Assembly: GCF_907164555.1 (NCBI RefSeq)
Contig: NZ_CAJQZC010000001.1
Location: 744,001 to 808,000, forward strand
From: Paraburkholderia saeva
Lineage (GTDB): Bacteria > Pseudomonadota > Gammaproteobacteria > Burkholderiales > Burkholderiaceae
Reading direction: 5' to 3'
DNA length: 64,000 nucleotides
The stretch's first letter is position 1. Each line of letters opens with the position of its first letter. The translations under genes were made by a program, and so were the position numbers. The notes below the pieces were generated by a model. The model saw only the letters and a list, made by a program, of their open reading frames with translations, ran no database searches and had not been told where the DNA came from. Below are positions 26,820 through 35,599 of the stretch, in pieces.

Positions 26820-27021
26820 TATCGGTCCTTGCTGGGGATTTTTGCGGACATTATGACCTGGGCGCGTCCCTTTTTTGCTACGTCAGGCAGGCGATCGCAA
26901 AAAAACCGGGAGGGCGTGCAAGGCGGCGCGATACACGTGCGATCAGCGATGGATGCGTTTCGGGCGACGTTCGCTGGCGTGGGTAGCCGCCCTGCGGCCG
27001 CCTTCGGGTGACGGCGGTGGT

Positions 27022-27345
27022 TTATCCCTGCGCTGTGCAGGTCGCGCCAGGGGTCATCGTGTTCGCGTTAGCGGCGACGAGGGCGTGTATCGCAGGCGGA
27101 TGGTTGCGAAGCAGGAAATGTTCGAGTTGAAGCAGCAGACTGTCGATCGCGCGAAGCTGACCCTTGGTCAGGAAATCGGCATCGAGCAGCGTGTGCAGAC
27201 GCTGCCGCCAGTACGAGGCTGGCAGGATCGGCCCGCCCAGGTCGCCCTGAAGGGCCGGCCGCATGACACGCGCGATATGCGCGATGTCCTGATCGATCAG
27301 CGTGGCCTGAAATGAGCCGGAGCGGGCGGGGGTAGGTCGGTCCAT
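27022..27345 (-). CDS. Small conserved hypothetical protein, paralogue A
   Basis: This 107-residue protein has a core TLIDQDIAHIARVMRPAL, then PILPASYWRQRLHTLLDA and TKGQLRAIDSLLLQLEHF. The same core recurs in the gene at 28493-28798, about 1.5 kb away, at roughly 60% identity by eye, showing real coding constraint. The N-terminal 15 residues are not shared, and the start is uncertain; the ATG has only a weak purine-rich sequence just before it. No signal peptide or membrane helix is present. Family and function are unknown. Confidence 0.75.
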   Translation of the reverse strand: MDRPTPARSGSFQATLIDQDIAHIARVMRPALQGDLGGPILPASYWRQRLHTLLDADFLTKGQLRAIDSLLLQLEHFLLRNHPPAIHALVAANANTMTPGATCTAQG

Positions 27346-27645
27346 ACCCCGTTTACGGCACCGGAAATGAATGCTTTAGGATCCGCGAGTCGTCTTTACC
27401 GATGACAGAGTGCCGCTCGTACATTTCGGCAGGGTGCAATACGCGTGACTTTTTCCGGTCGCCGTGCGGCTGCGCCCGGATCGTCTCTCAACGGCAAATC
27501 GCACTGGACTGGCCCCGTTAGCCGAGGAGCCTTGTGCGACAAGGCGCAACGCTGCTTGCGGCGTGACGACGAGGGCTGGGCACAGCGGTTGCTGTGACTC
27601 GGGTACTGGCGCAAATTCGCGCTGGCACTACGATGGGAGCCAGAC

Positions 27646-27849
27646 ATGAACAAGGATCAAGTGAAGGGTGTGGCAGAAAAGGTAAAGGGCAAGGTCAATG
27701 AGACTGTCGGCCGTGCAACCGGCGACGCTGCCCAGGAAGTGAAGGGCGATCTTCAGCAGGGCGCGGGCGAAATGCGCAAGGCCTATGGCGACGCCAGGGA
27801 AAACGCAAAGGACAACGCGAAAGAAAACGCAAAACGCAATGCCCCGTAA
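27646..27849 (+). CDS. CsbD-family stress protein
   Basis: This 67-residue hydrophilic protein is of the CsbD/YjbJ type. MNKDQVKGVAEKVKGKVNE is the family signature, followed by the second repeat-like segment AAQEVKGDLQQGAGEMRKA and a Lys/Asn-rich tail. GGGAGC lies about 7 bp upstream. In other bacteria these are general-stress or stationary-phase proteins of unknown biochemical role. A strong terminator lies 46 bp after the stop, so the gene is monocistronic. About 300 bp of upstream sequence with no gene probably carries its promoter. Confidence 0.88.
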   Translation: MNKDQVKGVAEKVKGKVNETVGRATGDAAQEVKGDLQQGAGEMRKAYGDARENAKDNAKENAKRNAP

Positions 27850-27895
27850 GGCATGTGTGCCCGTGCTGCCGTGCAGGCCTGGCCGCACGGGCCAG

Positions 27896-27921
27896 AAAAA
27901 AGGCGCTTCGGCGCCTTTTTT
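27896..27921. terminator. Bidirectional intrinsic terminator
   Basis: A GGCGC stem with a stable TTCG loop is flanked by six A and six T residues, so it can end transcription from the CsbD-like gene on the plus strand and from small genes on the minus strand. Confidence 0.88.
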
Positions 27922-27946
27922 CATACCGGTCGGTTAACTCGCAGGA

Positions 27947-28030
27947 TCAGTTCACGATGAGCGCGATTGCGCTGAAAGCGACAATGGTCATCAGAACGGC
28001 GGCAGCCGCGATGTTGTAAGGATAAGTCAC
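27947..28030 (-). CDS. Possible 27-residue single-helix membrane peptide
   Basis: A short frame, starting at a GTG, encodes TYPYN followed by a continuous hydrophobic stretch (IAAAAVLMTIVAFSAIALIV) ending in Asn. It lies 51 bp beyond the stop codon of the next gene upstream, in the same frame, and just before the bidirectional terminator. The hydrophobic run is unlikely to be chance in this GC-rich context, but no clear ribosome-binding site is visible and the start is a guess. It could be a small membrane protein or a decayed gene end. Confidence 0.35.
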   Translation of the reverse strand: MTYPYNIAAAAVLMTIVAFSAIALIVN

Positions 28031-28081
28031 GCAGTTGAACCACAGGGGGCGCGGCGCGTGCGCCGCAGGGATGAGGCCGTG

Positions 28082-28360
28082 TCAGCTCGCATTGCCGGTC
28101 GTTTCGGGGGCGCTGTCGCTGCGTGCGGCGCTTTCGAAGAAACGGCGCGTCGCCTCGAACGAGGCCAGCATCTGCTCCGGCCACGGTTTTTGCAGCATCA
28201 ACGCCTGATGTTGTTCGAACGCCGTCGTCAGTTCACTGAGCAACTCGGGCGACTTCAGATGACGGATCAGAACGTGAAGGGCGATGGCGGTGGCCTGGCT
28301 CGCGCCGGCGGTCTGCATGCCGGAAACGGTCAATGCGGCGATCTGTTTGCTGGTGTCCAC
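28082..28360 (-). CDS. Small hypothetical protein
   Basis: This 92-residue, mostly helical protein starts with GTG, preceded by AGAGGAG at 4-bp spacing, which strongly supports translation. Its sequence (MDTSKQIAALTVSGMQTAGA, later HVLIRHLKSPELLSELTTAF) has no signal peptide or membrane helix and a short disordered tail. I do not recognise a family; some features resemble phasin-like helical proteins (FEATRRFFESAARSD), but this is weak. It is transcribed towards the bidirectional terminator. Confidence 0.68.
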   Translation of the reverse strand: MDTSKQIAALTVSGMQTAGASQATAIALHVLIRHLKSPELLSELTTAFEQHQALMLQKPWPEQMLASFEATRRFFESAARSDSAPETTGNAS

Positions 28361-28492
28361 GGGACTCCTCTACGGATGGGGTAAATCGATGGCCCTCCGG
28401 CCGTTAGCCCCGTATTTTGACACTGATGCTCGCACCGAAGCCGTATGCCGTTCAGGCCATACGGCTTTGCCGGTTGCGCTCGCGCGTGAGCG

Positions 28493-28798
28493 TCATGCCG
28501 CGGACGCGTTGCGGCGCGCGTGCGCCGTCGAGCGGGAAGCGGGCGTGACCACCGCCTGGCAGACTACCGTGTCGCCCGTCGTGATGCGTGCCTGATCGCG
28601 GTCGTAGTGATCCAGTTCCAGCAGGAGGCTGTCGATGGCGCAGAGCTGTGCTTTCGTCACGTGCCAGGCGTCGAGCAGATGATGCAGGCGCTTGCGCCAG
28701 TACGACGTCGGCAGGATCGGCACGCCCGCGTTGCCATACAGCGACGGCCGCATGACGTGTGTGATGTGTGCAATGTCGTGATCGATCAAAGTAACCAT
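28493..28798 (-). CDS. Small conserved hypothetical protein, paralogue B
   Basis: This protein of about 101 residues has the core TLIDHDIAHITHVMRPSL, PILPTSYWRKRLHHLLDA and TKAQLCAIDSLLLELDHY, clearly homologous to the gene at 27022-27345. The C-terminal third differs and is Arg/Ala-rich. I start at the ATG at 28798, giving MVTLIDHD; a GTG nine codons earlier with weak AGG upstream is an alternative. The shared invariant SYWR.RLH.LLDA and AIDSLLL motifs point to a real small family. Function is unknown. Confidence 0.78.
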   Translation of the reverse strand: MVTLIDHDIAHITHVMRPSLYGNAGVPILPTSYWRKRLHHLLDAWHVTKAQLCAIDSLLLELDHYDRDQARITTGDTVVCQAVVTPASRSTAHARRNASAA

Positions 28799-28984
28799 TG
28801 GGAGGCCCCGTCGTATTCGTTGCACCCTGTCTGCCTGGATCGGGCGGCGATCGGATATCGCGATGAATGAAGCTTAACGGGACGTGGGCGCGCGCAATCC
28901 GGCGATCAGAGGGGGGTTAGTTCGCCAGTTCGGCTGGTACGGCGTGTGGGCACGGCGCGAAAGCAGTGCAGGGACGGTGCGGTG

Positions 28985-29059
28985 TGGTCCCCCTGACAGG
29001 AATCGAACCTGTATCTAGCGCTTAGGAGGCACTTGTTCTATCCATTGAACTACAGGGAG
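28985..29059 (-). tRNA. tRNA-Arg (anticodon CCU)
   Basis: Read leftwards, the gene folds into a complete cloverleaf of 75 bases. The acceptor stem CTCCCTG pairs with CAGGGGG (one T-G pair), the D-arm is GTTC/GAAC, and the anticodon stem is AGTGC/GCGCT. The loop CTCCTAA gives anticodon CCU, which reads AGG. The T-arm ACAGG/CCTGT has loop TTCGATT, followed by discriminator A and encoded CCA. Such tRNA genes are common integration sites, but I found no integrase or repeated 3' end nearby. Confidence 0.95.
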
Positions 29060-29295
29060 AGGGAACCATGCACGGCGAGGCGAACGTTCCGCGTGTTCCA
29101 TCACTGCTACGTTCCTAAGTCACCCACCGTAGCTGGAACCGCGCGGCGTCATGCAGCGTGAAGGCAACGCCATCGCACTGGACGGCCCGCTCGCACGCGC
29201 AGGAATCGCGCCACAGGGGCCAGAGTATAGCAAACGCGACCCGCCGCGAGAATGGCGCCGCGCGCCGCATTGCGCTGTGCCGTTATGATCCTGCG

Positions 29296-30039
29296 ATGAC
29301 CGTTCCGAACCTCTATGGCGACCCGCGCCTCGTCGGCCTTTACGACCTGCTTAATCCCGCCGCCGCCGACACGGCCTTCTACCTCGACCTCGCACAGTCC
29401 TCAGGCGCCGACCGGGTGCTCGACATCGGCTGCGGCACGGGCCTCCTGAGCTGCGCGCTGGCGGACCGTGGACACGACGTGACGGGCATCGACCCATCGC
29501 CGGCGATGCTGGCGGTTGCGCGTAGCCGCGCGGGCGGCGAACGCGTCACGTGGATCGAGGGCGACGCCGGCATGGCGCGTCGAGGCGCGGCGGATCTTGC
29601 CGTGATGACGGGGCACGTGGCGCAGGTTTTCGTCGACGACGCAAGCTGGCGTCAGACGCTTTCAGCGGCATACGACGCGTTGCGACCAGGCGGCTGCCTT
29701 GCTTTCGAGAGCCGCAATCCGGCGTGCGAACCCTGGCGCGCGTGGACGCCGGAGGCATCACGCCGGCGCGTCGAATCGACGACGTATGGCTGGGTCGACG
29801 TGTGGCATCGCTTGATCGACGTACAAGGCGAATGCGTACGGTTCGCGACCCATTACGGGTTCGAGCGCGGTGGCGCGGAGATCGTCGCGGAAAGCGAATT
29901 GCAGTTTCGCAACCAGGATGCGCTGGAGACGACGCTCCGCGAAGCAGGCTTCGTTTCGATGACCTGGTATGGCGGCTGGTCGCGTGAACCGGTGGATGCC
30001 GCCAGCCGGGAACTCGTGGTGGTGGCGATACGCGACTGA
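29296..30039 (+). CDS. Class I SAM-dependent methyltransferase
   Basis: This 247-residue cytoplasmic enzyme has the Rossmann methyltransferase fold. Motif I, which binds S-adenosylmethionine, is VLDIGCGTGLLSCAL near residue 42. The acidic residue after the second strand is in VTGIDPSPAML, and a later segment DALRPGGCLAFES is the typical motif III region. The substrate is not evident. It has the look of small-molecule methyltransferases (Methyltransf_25/11 type). The start at 29296 is chosen over a longer frame that runs into the tRNA upstream region. Confidence 0.85.
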   Translation: MTVPNLYGDPRLVGLYDLLNPAAADTAFYLDLAQSSGADRVLDIGCGTGLLSCALADRGHDVTGIDPSPAMLAVARSRAGGERVTWIEGDAGMARRGAADLAVMTGHVAQVFVDDASWRQTLSAAYDALRPGGCLAFESRNPACEPWRAWTPEASRRRVESTTYGWVDVWHRLIDVQGECVRFATHYGFERGGAEIVAESELQFRNQDALETTLREAGFVSMTWYGGWSREPVDAASRELVVVAIRD

Positions 30040-30105
30040 CGGAAAGAAGCAGCGGGGATTCGCGACAGGACGGGGCGCCGGCAATCCTGCGGGCGCGCGG
30101 CGGCT

Positions 30106-30288
30106 TCAGAACTCGACGACGGCGAACTCGGCCTTACCTACGTCGCACAGCGGGCAGCGCCAGTCTTCCGGGATTTCGGCGAAACGCGTTCCAGCCGCGA
30201 TGCCTTCTTCCGGCAGACCGTCTTCTTCGTTGTAGATCCAGCCGCAAATCAGGCAGACCCAGCTTTTGTATTCAATCACTTCGCTCAC
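30106..30288 (-). CDS. Rubredoxin
   Basis: This 60-residue electron carrier has a single iron bound by four cysteines in two CxxC knuckles, WVCLICGWIY and WRCPLCDVGK. The intervening GLPEEGIAAGTRFAEIPEDW is classic rubredoxin. The start is a GTG (read as Met-Ser-Glu-Val), with GAAAGAG upstream; the open frame continues but the extension is unlike the family. Rubredoxins serve alkane hydroxylases or oxidative-stress reductases, but no such partner lies here. Confidence 0.95.
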   Translation of the reverse strand: MSEVIEYKSWVCLICGWIYNEEDGLPEEGIAAGTRFAEIPEDWRCPLCDVGKAEFAVVEF

Positions 30289-30561
30289 GACGTACTCTTT
30301 CTTCAGATCAATGCAATGGCCCGCGCGTTCTGCCCCTTTTCGGGGCAGGGCGCGAAGAGCCGCAATCTTACCGGAAATCGCGCAGATCCCGCTGCGTAGG
30401 GGCGTCGCAGGTGGCGCCGGGATGGCGTGCCGGGCGGGCGCATGCACCCCGGACGGTCACGCACCCGGTGTATGCTCGGGGCGCAGTCGTTCCCGCGTCC
30501 TGTTGACGCACCAGCAGTGCGGACGCGAAAGTGAGAAGCGGCGTACCTCAAGGAGAACACG

Positions 30562-30963
30562 ATGTTCAATAACAAATGGCTTGCGAGCCTGGTGTTTGCC
30601 GGTCTGTTCGTTGCGTCGGGCGTGGCGCGTGCGGACGGCGTGTCGTTCGTCGAACCGAAAGACGGCGCCACGGTAAGCAACCCCGTACACGTGAAATTCG
30701 CCGTTGACGGCATGAAAGTCGCGCCCGCCGGCACCATGACAGATGGCACCGGCCATCATCATCTGCTGATCGACGGCCAGCCGCTGCCGAAGGGCGAAGT
30801 CATTCCGGCGAACGACAAGTCGCTGCACTTTGGCAAGGGCCAGACGGAGACGGACGTCACGTTGCCGCCAGGTGACCACACGCTGACGCTGCAGTTCGGT
30901 GACGGCGCGCATCGTTCGTATGGGCCGGAAATGAGCAGGACGATAACGGTTCATGTGAAGTAA
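30562..30963 (+). CDS. DUF4399-domain exported protein
   Basis: This 133-residue protein has a signal peptide (MFNNKWLASLVFAGLFVASG, cleaved near ARA-DG) and a single DUF4399 domain. The domain segments are SFVEPKDGATVSNPVHVKF, the histidine-containing GTGHHHLLIDG, and PPGDHTLTLQFGDG. The fold is expected to be an immunoglobulin-like beta sandwich in the periplasm. Clustered histidines suggest possible metal binding, which is inference. CAAGGAGAA lies about 6 bp before the ATG. It is monocistronic. Confidence 0.88.
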   Translation: MFNNKWLASLVFAGLFVASGVARADGVSFVEPKDGATVSNPVHVKFAVDGMKVAPAGTMTDGTGHHHLLIDGQPLPKGEVIPANDKSLHFGKGQTETDVTLPPGDHTLTLQFGDGAHRSYGPEMSRTITVHVK

Positions 30964-31200
30964 CGGGCAGGTTGTAATGACGTAGCGGGTATCGGGGCAC
31001 GCGACACAGCGCGGCCGCCGGTACCTCAGCGGCCGGTGTGCGCCGGTCGCGACACTCAGGTTTGTCGTGCCATTCTGTGCGCGGCGGTCCGGCGAATTCA
31101 ATCTGGCCAGACGGCATATGCCACCCGGCCGGGATGCGTTCAATCGCGCGACCGGTACAATGGGCAGTTCCGATTCATTGCAGTCTTCTTCCTTCTCCCC

Positions 31201-33126
31201 ATGTCGCTTTACACCATTACCGGAGCGCAACTCGCGTTCGGTCACGTCGCGTTGCTTGATCACGCCGATTTCTCTCTCGAAGCGGGGGAGCGCGTCGGGC
31301 TGATTGGCCGCAACGGCGCAGGCAAGTCGTCACTGCTCAAGATCGTTGCCGATCTGACGAAGCCCGATGACGGCCTCGTCACGCGGCAGCAAAGCCTCAC
31401 TACTGTTTACGTGCCGCAGGAACCCGAGTTCGATACCGACATGTCGGTGTTCGATGCCGTTGCGGCCGGCCTGACCGATGCGCGCGCGTTGCTCGACGAA
31501 TACGACACCGTCGCGCATGCACTCGCGGAAACGCCGGAAGGCGCTGAGCATGACGCGCTGCTCGCGCGCATGAACACACTTCAGTCGTCGCTCGATGCCA
31601 CCGACGCCTGGAGCTGGCGCACGCGCGTGTCCACAACGCTCGCGCAGATCGGTCTCGATGGCGAAGCGCGCGTGGGCGCGCTGTCGGGTGGCATGCAAAA
31701 ACGCGTGGCGCTGGCGCGCGCGCTGGTGGTGCAGCCCGACGTCCTGCTGCTCGACGAGCCGACCAATCACCTTGATTTCGACGGTATCCGCTGGCTCGAA
31801 GAACTGCTGATTTCACAGCGCGCCGGGCTGCTGTTCATCACCCACGACCGGGCGTTTCTCGATCGCGTCGCTACGCGCATCGTCGAACTCGATCGCGGCC
31901 GTCTGCTGTCGTATCCGGGTAATTTTTCGGCGTACCAGACACGCAAGGCGCAGCAGCTGGAAGTCGAGCGTATCGAAAACGAAAAGGCCGACAAGCTGCT
32001 CGCACAGGAAGAAGTGTGGATCCGCAAGGGTGTCGAAGCGCGGCGCACGCGCAGCGTCGGGCGCATTGCGCGGCTCGTGCAGATGCGTAACGAGCGCGCC
32101 GAGCGCCGCAATTCGCTCGGCAACGTCAAGCTCGACGTGGGGCAGGGCGAAAAGTCCGGCAAGATCGTCGCCGAGCTCACCGACGTGTCGAAAGGCTATG
32201 GCGCGCGCACTGTGATCGACCATTTCTCGGCCACCGTCATGCGTGGCGACAAGATCGGCTTCATCGGGCCGAACGGCGCGGGCAAGACTACGCTCCTGAA
32301 ACTGATTCTCGGCGAACTGACGCCGGACGAAGGCAAGGTGCGCATCGGCACGAATCTGCAGGTCGCATATTTCGACCAGATGCGCGCGCAGCTCGACCTC
32401 GACAAGAGCCTCGGCGACACGATCAGCCCGGGCAGCGAGTGGGTGGAAGTGAACGGCACGAAGAAGCACGTGATGAGCTATCTCGGCGATTTCCTGTTCG
32501 CACCTGAGCGCGCCCGCTCGCCGGTGAAATCGCTGTCGGGGGGCGAGCGCAATCGTCTGCTGCTGGCGCGGCTGTTTGCAAGGCCGGCGAATGTGCTGGT
32601 ACTGGATGAGCCAACCAACGACCTCGACATCCCGACGCTCGAACTGCTCGAAGAACTGTTGACCGACTACGACGGCACGGTTCTGCTGGTGAGCCACGAT
32701 CGTGCTTTCCTCGATAACGTCGCGACCTCGGTAATTGCATCGGAAGACGAGGGGAAGTGGCGGGAATACGTCGGCGGCTTTACCGACTGGCAGATTCAAC
32801 GCGAGCGCTCGCTAAAGCTCGCGCAGAGCGAAGCGCCGAAAGAGCCGGCAAAAGACGTCGCGGCGAAAGACAGCGGGGCGGGGCGCAACGCGCAGCGCTC
32901 GGTCAAGCTGTCGTTCAAGGAGCAGCGCGAACTGGAGTCGTTGCCGCAACAGATCGCGGCGCTCGAAGCAGAGCAGAAAACAATTGGCGCGGAACTCGAA
33001 GATGGTTCGATCTTCGCGAAAGACGCGCAGGAAGGCACGCGGCTGACCGAGCGCTACGCGGCCATCGACGACGAACTGCTGGTCGCGCTCGAACGTTGGG
33101 AAGAACTGGAGGCGAAACGCAAATAA
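31201..33126 (+). CDS. uup: ABC-F family ATPase Uup
   Basis: This 641-residue cytoplasmic protein has two ABC domains and no membrane part. The first Walker A is GRNGAGKSS with LSGGMQKRVALARAL and LLLDEPTNHLD. The second is GPNGAGKTT with LSGGERNRLLLARLF and VLDEPTNDLD. The linker EEVWIRKGVEARRTRSVGRIAR and a C-terminal coiled coil (residues about 560-640, QQIAALEAEQKTIGAELEDG) are diagnostic of Uup. Uup binds branched DNA and ribosomes; loss raises precise transposon excision. The start MSLYTITGAQLAFG is favoured over the longer frame. Confidence 0.93.
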   Translation: MSLYTITGAQLAFGHVALLDHADFSLEAGERVGLIGRNGAGKSSLLKIVADLTKPDDGLVTRQQSLTTVYVPQEPEFDTDMSVFDAVAAGLTDARALLDEYDTVAHALAETPEGAEHDALLARMNTLQSSLDATDAWSWRTRVSTTLAQIGLDGEARVGALSGGMQKRVALARALVVQPDVLLLDEPTNHLDFDGIRWLEELLISQRAGLLFITHDRAFLDRVATRIVELDRGRLLSYPGNFSAYQTRKAQQLEVERIENEKADKLLAQEEVWIRKGVEARRTRSVGRIARLVQMRNERAERRNSLGNVKLDVGQGEKSGKIVAELTDVSKGYGARTVIDHFSATVMRGDKIGFIGPNGAGKTTLLKLILGELTPDEGKVRIGTNLQVAYFDQMRAQLDLDKSLGDTISPGSEWVEVNGTKKHVMSYLGDFLFAPERARSPVKSLSGGERNRLLLARLFARPANVLVLDEPTNDLDIPTLELLEELLTDYDGTVLLVSHDRAFLDNVATSVIASEDEGKWREYVGGFTDWQIQRERSLKLAQSEAPKEPAKDVAAKDSGAGRNAQRSVKLSFKEQRELESLPQQIAALEAEQKTIGAELEDGSIFAKDAQEGTRLTERYAAIDDELLVALERWEELEAKRK

Positions 33127-33541
33127 GCGTCGCCAGATTTTGTGCATGTCGTGACGCCGTTACGCCGGGCGTGGGGTATCCTGGCGTCGGCTGGCGAGCA
33201 TTGCGGCGGCGGGTTACGAGGCGCCGGCAGCGCCCCGTCGGCTCAGCGTGACGCCAGCGCCTGGCCAGACGGCCAACGCCCGCATCATCGAATTGCCGCG
33301 CGTACTGAAATCAGTAAAATACCCCGCGAACGCATCAGCGCCCATACTGGCGGGCGCGTCGATGCAGGCGGCAGGCAACAGATGTCGCAATACGAGCAGT
33401 TAATAAACGCACTGCCCAAACGGCAGGCACATTGATTCACCCCGTTGTTTCGTTTCGCTTTTTTTGAAAACTCAACGGTTTGTCCACGCAGATGTCCACA
33501 GGACCTGTGGACAACGATGAACCGACGGACCACAGCAAGCC
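33127..33541. other. Intergenic region upstream of parE
   Basis: About 415 bp between uup and parE, with no recognised gene. The last 65 bp contain three TGTCCAC-type sequences, annotated separately. No clear intrinsic terminator follows uup. Confidence 0.55.
33480..33514. promoter_or_regulatory. Cluster of DnaA-box-like sequences before parE
   Basis: TTGTCCACG (33480-33488), ATGTCCACA (33492-33500) and, inverted, TGTGGACAA (33506-33514) each resemble the DnaA box TTATCCACA; the third is TTGTCCACA on the minus strand, one mismatch away. The last two form a near-perfect inverted repeat with 10-bp arms (33493-33502 and 33504-33513). They lie within 65 bp of the parE start. Confidence 0.45.
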
Positions 33542-35527
33542 ATGTCTACGAAAAAGCCAAACGCCGCGTATAGCGAAGCGTCGATCAAGGTGCTGAAGGG
33601 CCTGGAGCCGGTCAAGCAACGGCCCGGCATGTACACACGCACCGAAAATCCGCTGCACATCATTCAGGAAGTCATCGACAACGCTGCCGACGAAGCGCTC
33701 GGTGGCTATGGTCGCCAGATCACCGTCACGCTGCACACCGACCAGTCCGTGTCCGTCGAAGACGACGCCCGCGGCATTCCCTTCGGCATGCATCCGGAAG
33801 AAGGCGTGCCGGTTGTCGAAATCGTGTTCACGCGTCTGCATGCGGGTGGCAAGTTCGACAAGGCGTCCGGCGGCGCGTACACGTTCTCGGGCGGCCTGCA
33901 TGGCGTCGGCGTGTCGGTCACGAACGCGCTGTCCACGCGCCTTGACGTCACCGTCTGGCGCGACGGCAAGATCGCCGACCTCGGCTTTGCCGATGGCGAC
34001 GTCGTCAAGCCGCTCGAAGTGCGTCCCGCCCAGCGCGGCGACAAGAAATCCGGCACGCGCGTGCGCACCTGGGCGAATCCGAAATATTTCGACTCGGCGA
34101 ACTTGCCGGTTGGGGAATTGCAGCGTCTGCTTCGATCGAAAGCCGTGCTGTTGCCGGGCGTCGAAGTCACGCTTGTCAACGAGAAAACGGGCGAGCAGCA
34201 AAGCTGGAAGTATGAAGACGGTCTGCGTGGCTACCTGCTCGAAGGCATGGCCGGCAGCGACCTGCTGATTCCGCTTTTCGAAGGCGAGCGCTATGCGGAA
34301 AGCTCGCGCTCGAACGAAGAAACTTTCGCGGAAGGCGAAGGCGCCGCGTGGGTCGTCGCGTGGAGCGAGGAAGGGCCGCTTACGCGTGAATCCTATGTCA
34401 ACCTGATTCCGACGCCGGCAGGCGGCACACATGAATCCGGCTTGCGCGAAGGGCTGTTCCAGGCGGTGAAGAGCTTCGTCGAGATGCACAACCTGCAACC
34501 GAAGGGCGTGAAGCTGCTCGCCGAAGACGTGTTCGCGCGCGTGTCGTTCGTGCTGTCGGCCAAGGTGCTGGACCCGCAGTTCCAGGGGCAAATCAAGGAG
34601 CGGCTGAACAGTCGCGATGCCGTGAAGCTGGTGTCGTCGTTCGCACGTCCGGCGCTCGAGTTGTGGCTGAACCAGCACGTCGAACACGGCAAGAAGCTCG
34701 CTGACCTCGTCATCAAGCAGGCGCAGGCACGTACGCGCGCCGGACAGAAGGTCGAGAAGCGCAAGAGTTCGGGCGTGGCAGTGCTGCCGGGCAAGCTGAC
34801 CGATTGCGAATCGACGGAAATCGGCCGCAACGAACTGTTTCTTGTCGAGGGCGATTCGGCTGGCGGTTCGGCCAAGATGGGCCGCGACAAGGAATATCAG
34901 GCGATCCTGCCGCTGCGCGGCAAGGTGCTGAACACGTGGGAAACCGAACGTGACCGCCTCTTCGCCAATAACGAAGTGCACGACATTTCGGTGGCGATCG
35001 GCGTCGATCCCCATGGCCCCGACGACAAGGTCGATCTGTCGAATCTGCGCTACGGCAAGATCTGCATCCTGTCGGACGCGGACGTCGATGGCGCGCACAT
35101 CCAGGTGCTGCTGCTCACGCTCTTCTTCAAGCATTTCCCCCAGCTGATCGAACGCGGGCACGTGTGTGTGGCGCGTCCGCCGCTCTTTCGCGTCGACGCG
35201 CCCGCGCGCGGCAAGAAGCCGGCGCAAAAGTTATACGCGCTCGACGAGGGCGAACTCGAAGCAATTCTGGACAAGCTGCGCAAGGACGGCGTGCGTGAGT
35301 CGCAGTGGACGATCAGCCGCTTCAAGGGCCTTGGCGAAATGAGCGCCGAGCAGCTGTGGGACACGACGATGAACCCGGACACGCGGCGCCTGTCGCCGGT
35401 CGCGCTTGGCGCGCTCGATTTCGACGCGACCGTCGCACGCATGACGATGCTGATGGGCAAGGGCGAAGCGGCGTCGCGTCGCAGCTGGCTCGAAGAAAAG
35501 GGCAACGAAGTCGAAGCGGATATCTGA
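33542..35527 (+). CDS. parE: DNA topoisomerase IV subunit B
   Basis: This 661-residue ATPase subunit acts with ParC to decatenate daughter chromosomes. The GHKL ATP site has Glu43 and Asn47 in EVIDNAADEALGG, then DDARGIPFG and GGLHGVGVSVTNALS. The TOPRIM domain shows LVEGDSAGGSAKMGRD and DADVDGAHIQVLLLT. The length, shorter than GyrB with no long insert, and the C-terminal KGLGEMSAEQLWDTTMNPD support ParE. The parC gene follows 72 bp later. Possible DnaA-like sites lie just upstream. Confidence 0.97.
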   Translation: MSTKKPNAAYSEASIKVLKGLEPVKQRPGMYTRTENPLHIIQEVIDNAADEALGGYGRQITVTLHTDQSVSVEDDARGIPFGMHPEEGVPVVEIVFTRLHAGGKFDKASGGAYTFSGGLHGVGVSVTNALSTRLDVTVWRDGKIADLGFADGDVVKPLEVRPAQRGDKKSGTRVRTWANPKYFDSANLPVGELQRLLRSKAVLLPGVEVTLVNEKTGEQQSWKYEDGLRGYLLEGMAGSDLLIPLFEGERYAESSRSNEETFAEGEGAAWVVAWSEEGPLTRESYVNLIPTPAGGTHESGLREGLFQAVKSFVEMHNLQPKGVKLLAEDVFARVSFVLSAKVLDPQFQGQIKERLNSRDAVKLVSSFARPALELWLNQHVEHGKKLADLVIKQAQARTRAGQKVEKRKSSGVAVLPGKLTDCESTEIGRNELFLVEGDSAGGSAKMGRDKEYQAILPLRGKVLNTWETERDRLFANNEVHDISVAIGVDPHGPDDKVDLSNLRYGKICILSDADVDGAHIQVLLLTLFFKHFPQLIERGHVCVARPPLFRVDAPARGKKPAQKLYALDEGELEAILDKLRKDGVRESQWTISRFKGLGEMSAEQLWDTTMNPDTRRLSPVALGALDFDATVARMTMLMGKGEAASRRSWLEEKGNEVEADI

Positions 35528-35599
35528 GCGGGCGCGCTGACGTATCCCGGCATCCCGCGAGCGCATGCCCTCACGTAAAAATACGGACACGACATCCAG

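Noticed and set aside
28985..29059. tRNA-Arg(CCU) as an attachment site for a genomic island
   Set aside because: No integrase, no repeated 3' tRNA segment and no composition shift on either side within the window.
33437..35227. A 596-codon minus-strand frame opposite parE
   Set aside because: It mirrors the parE coding sequence, has no family features and no ribosome-binding site.
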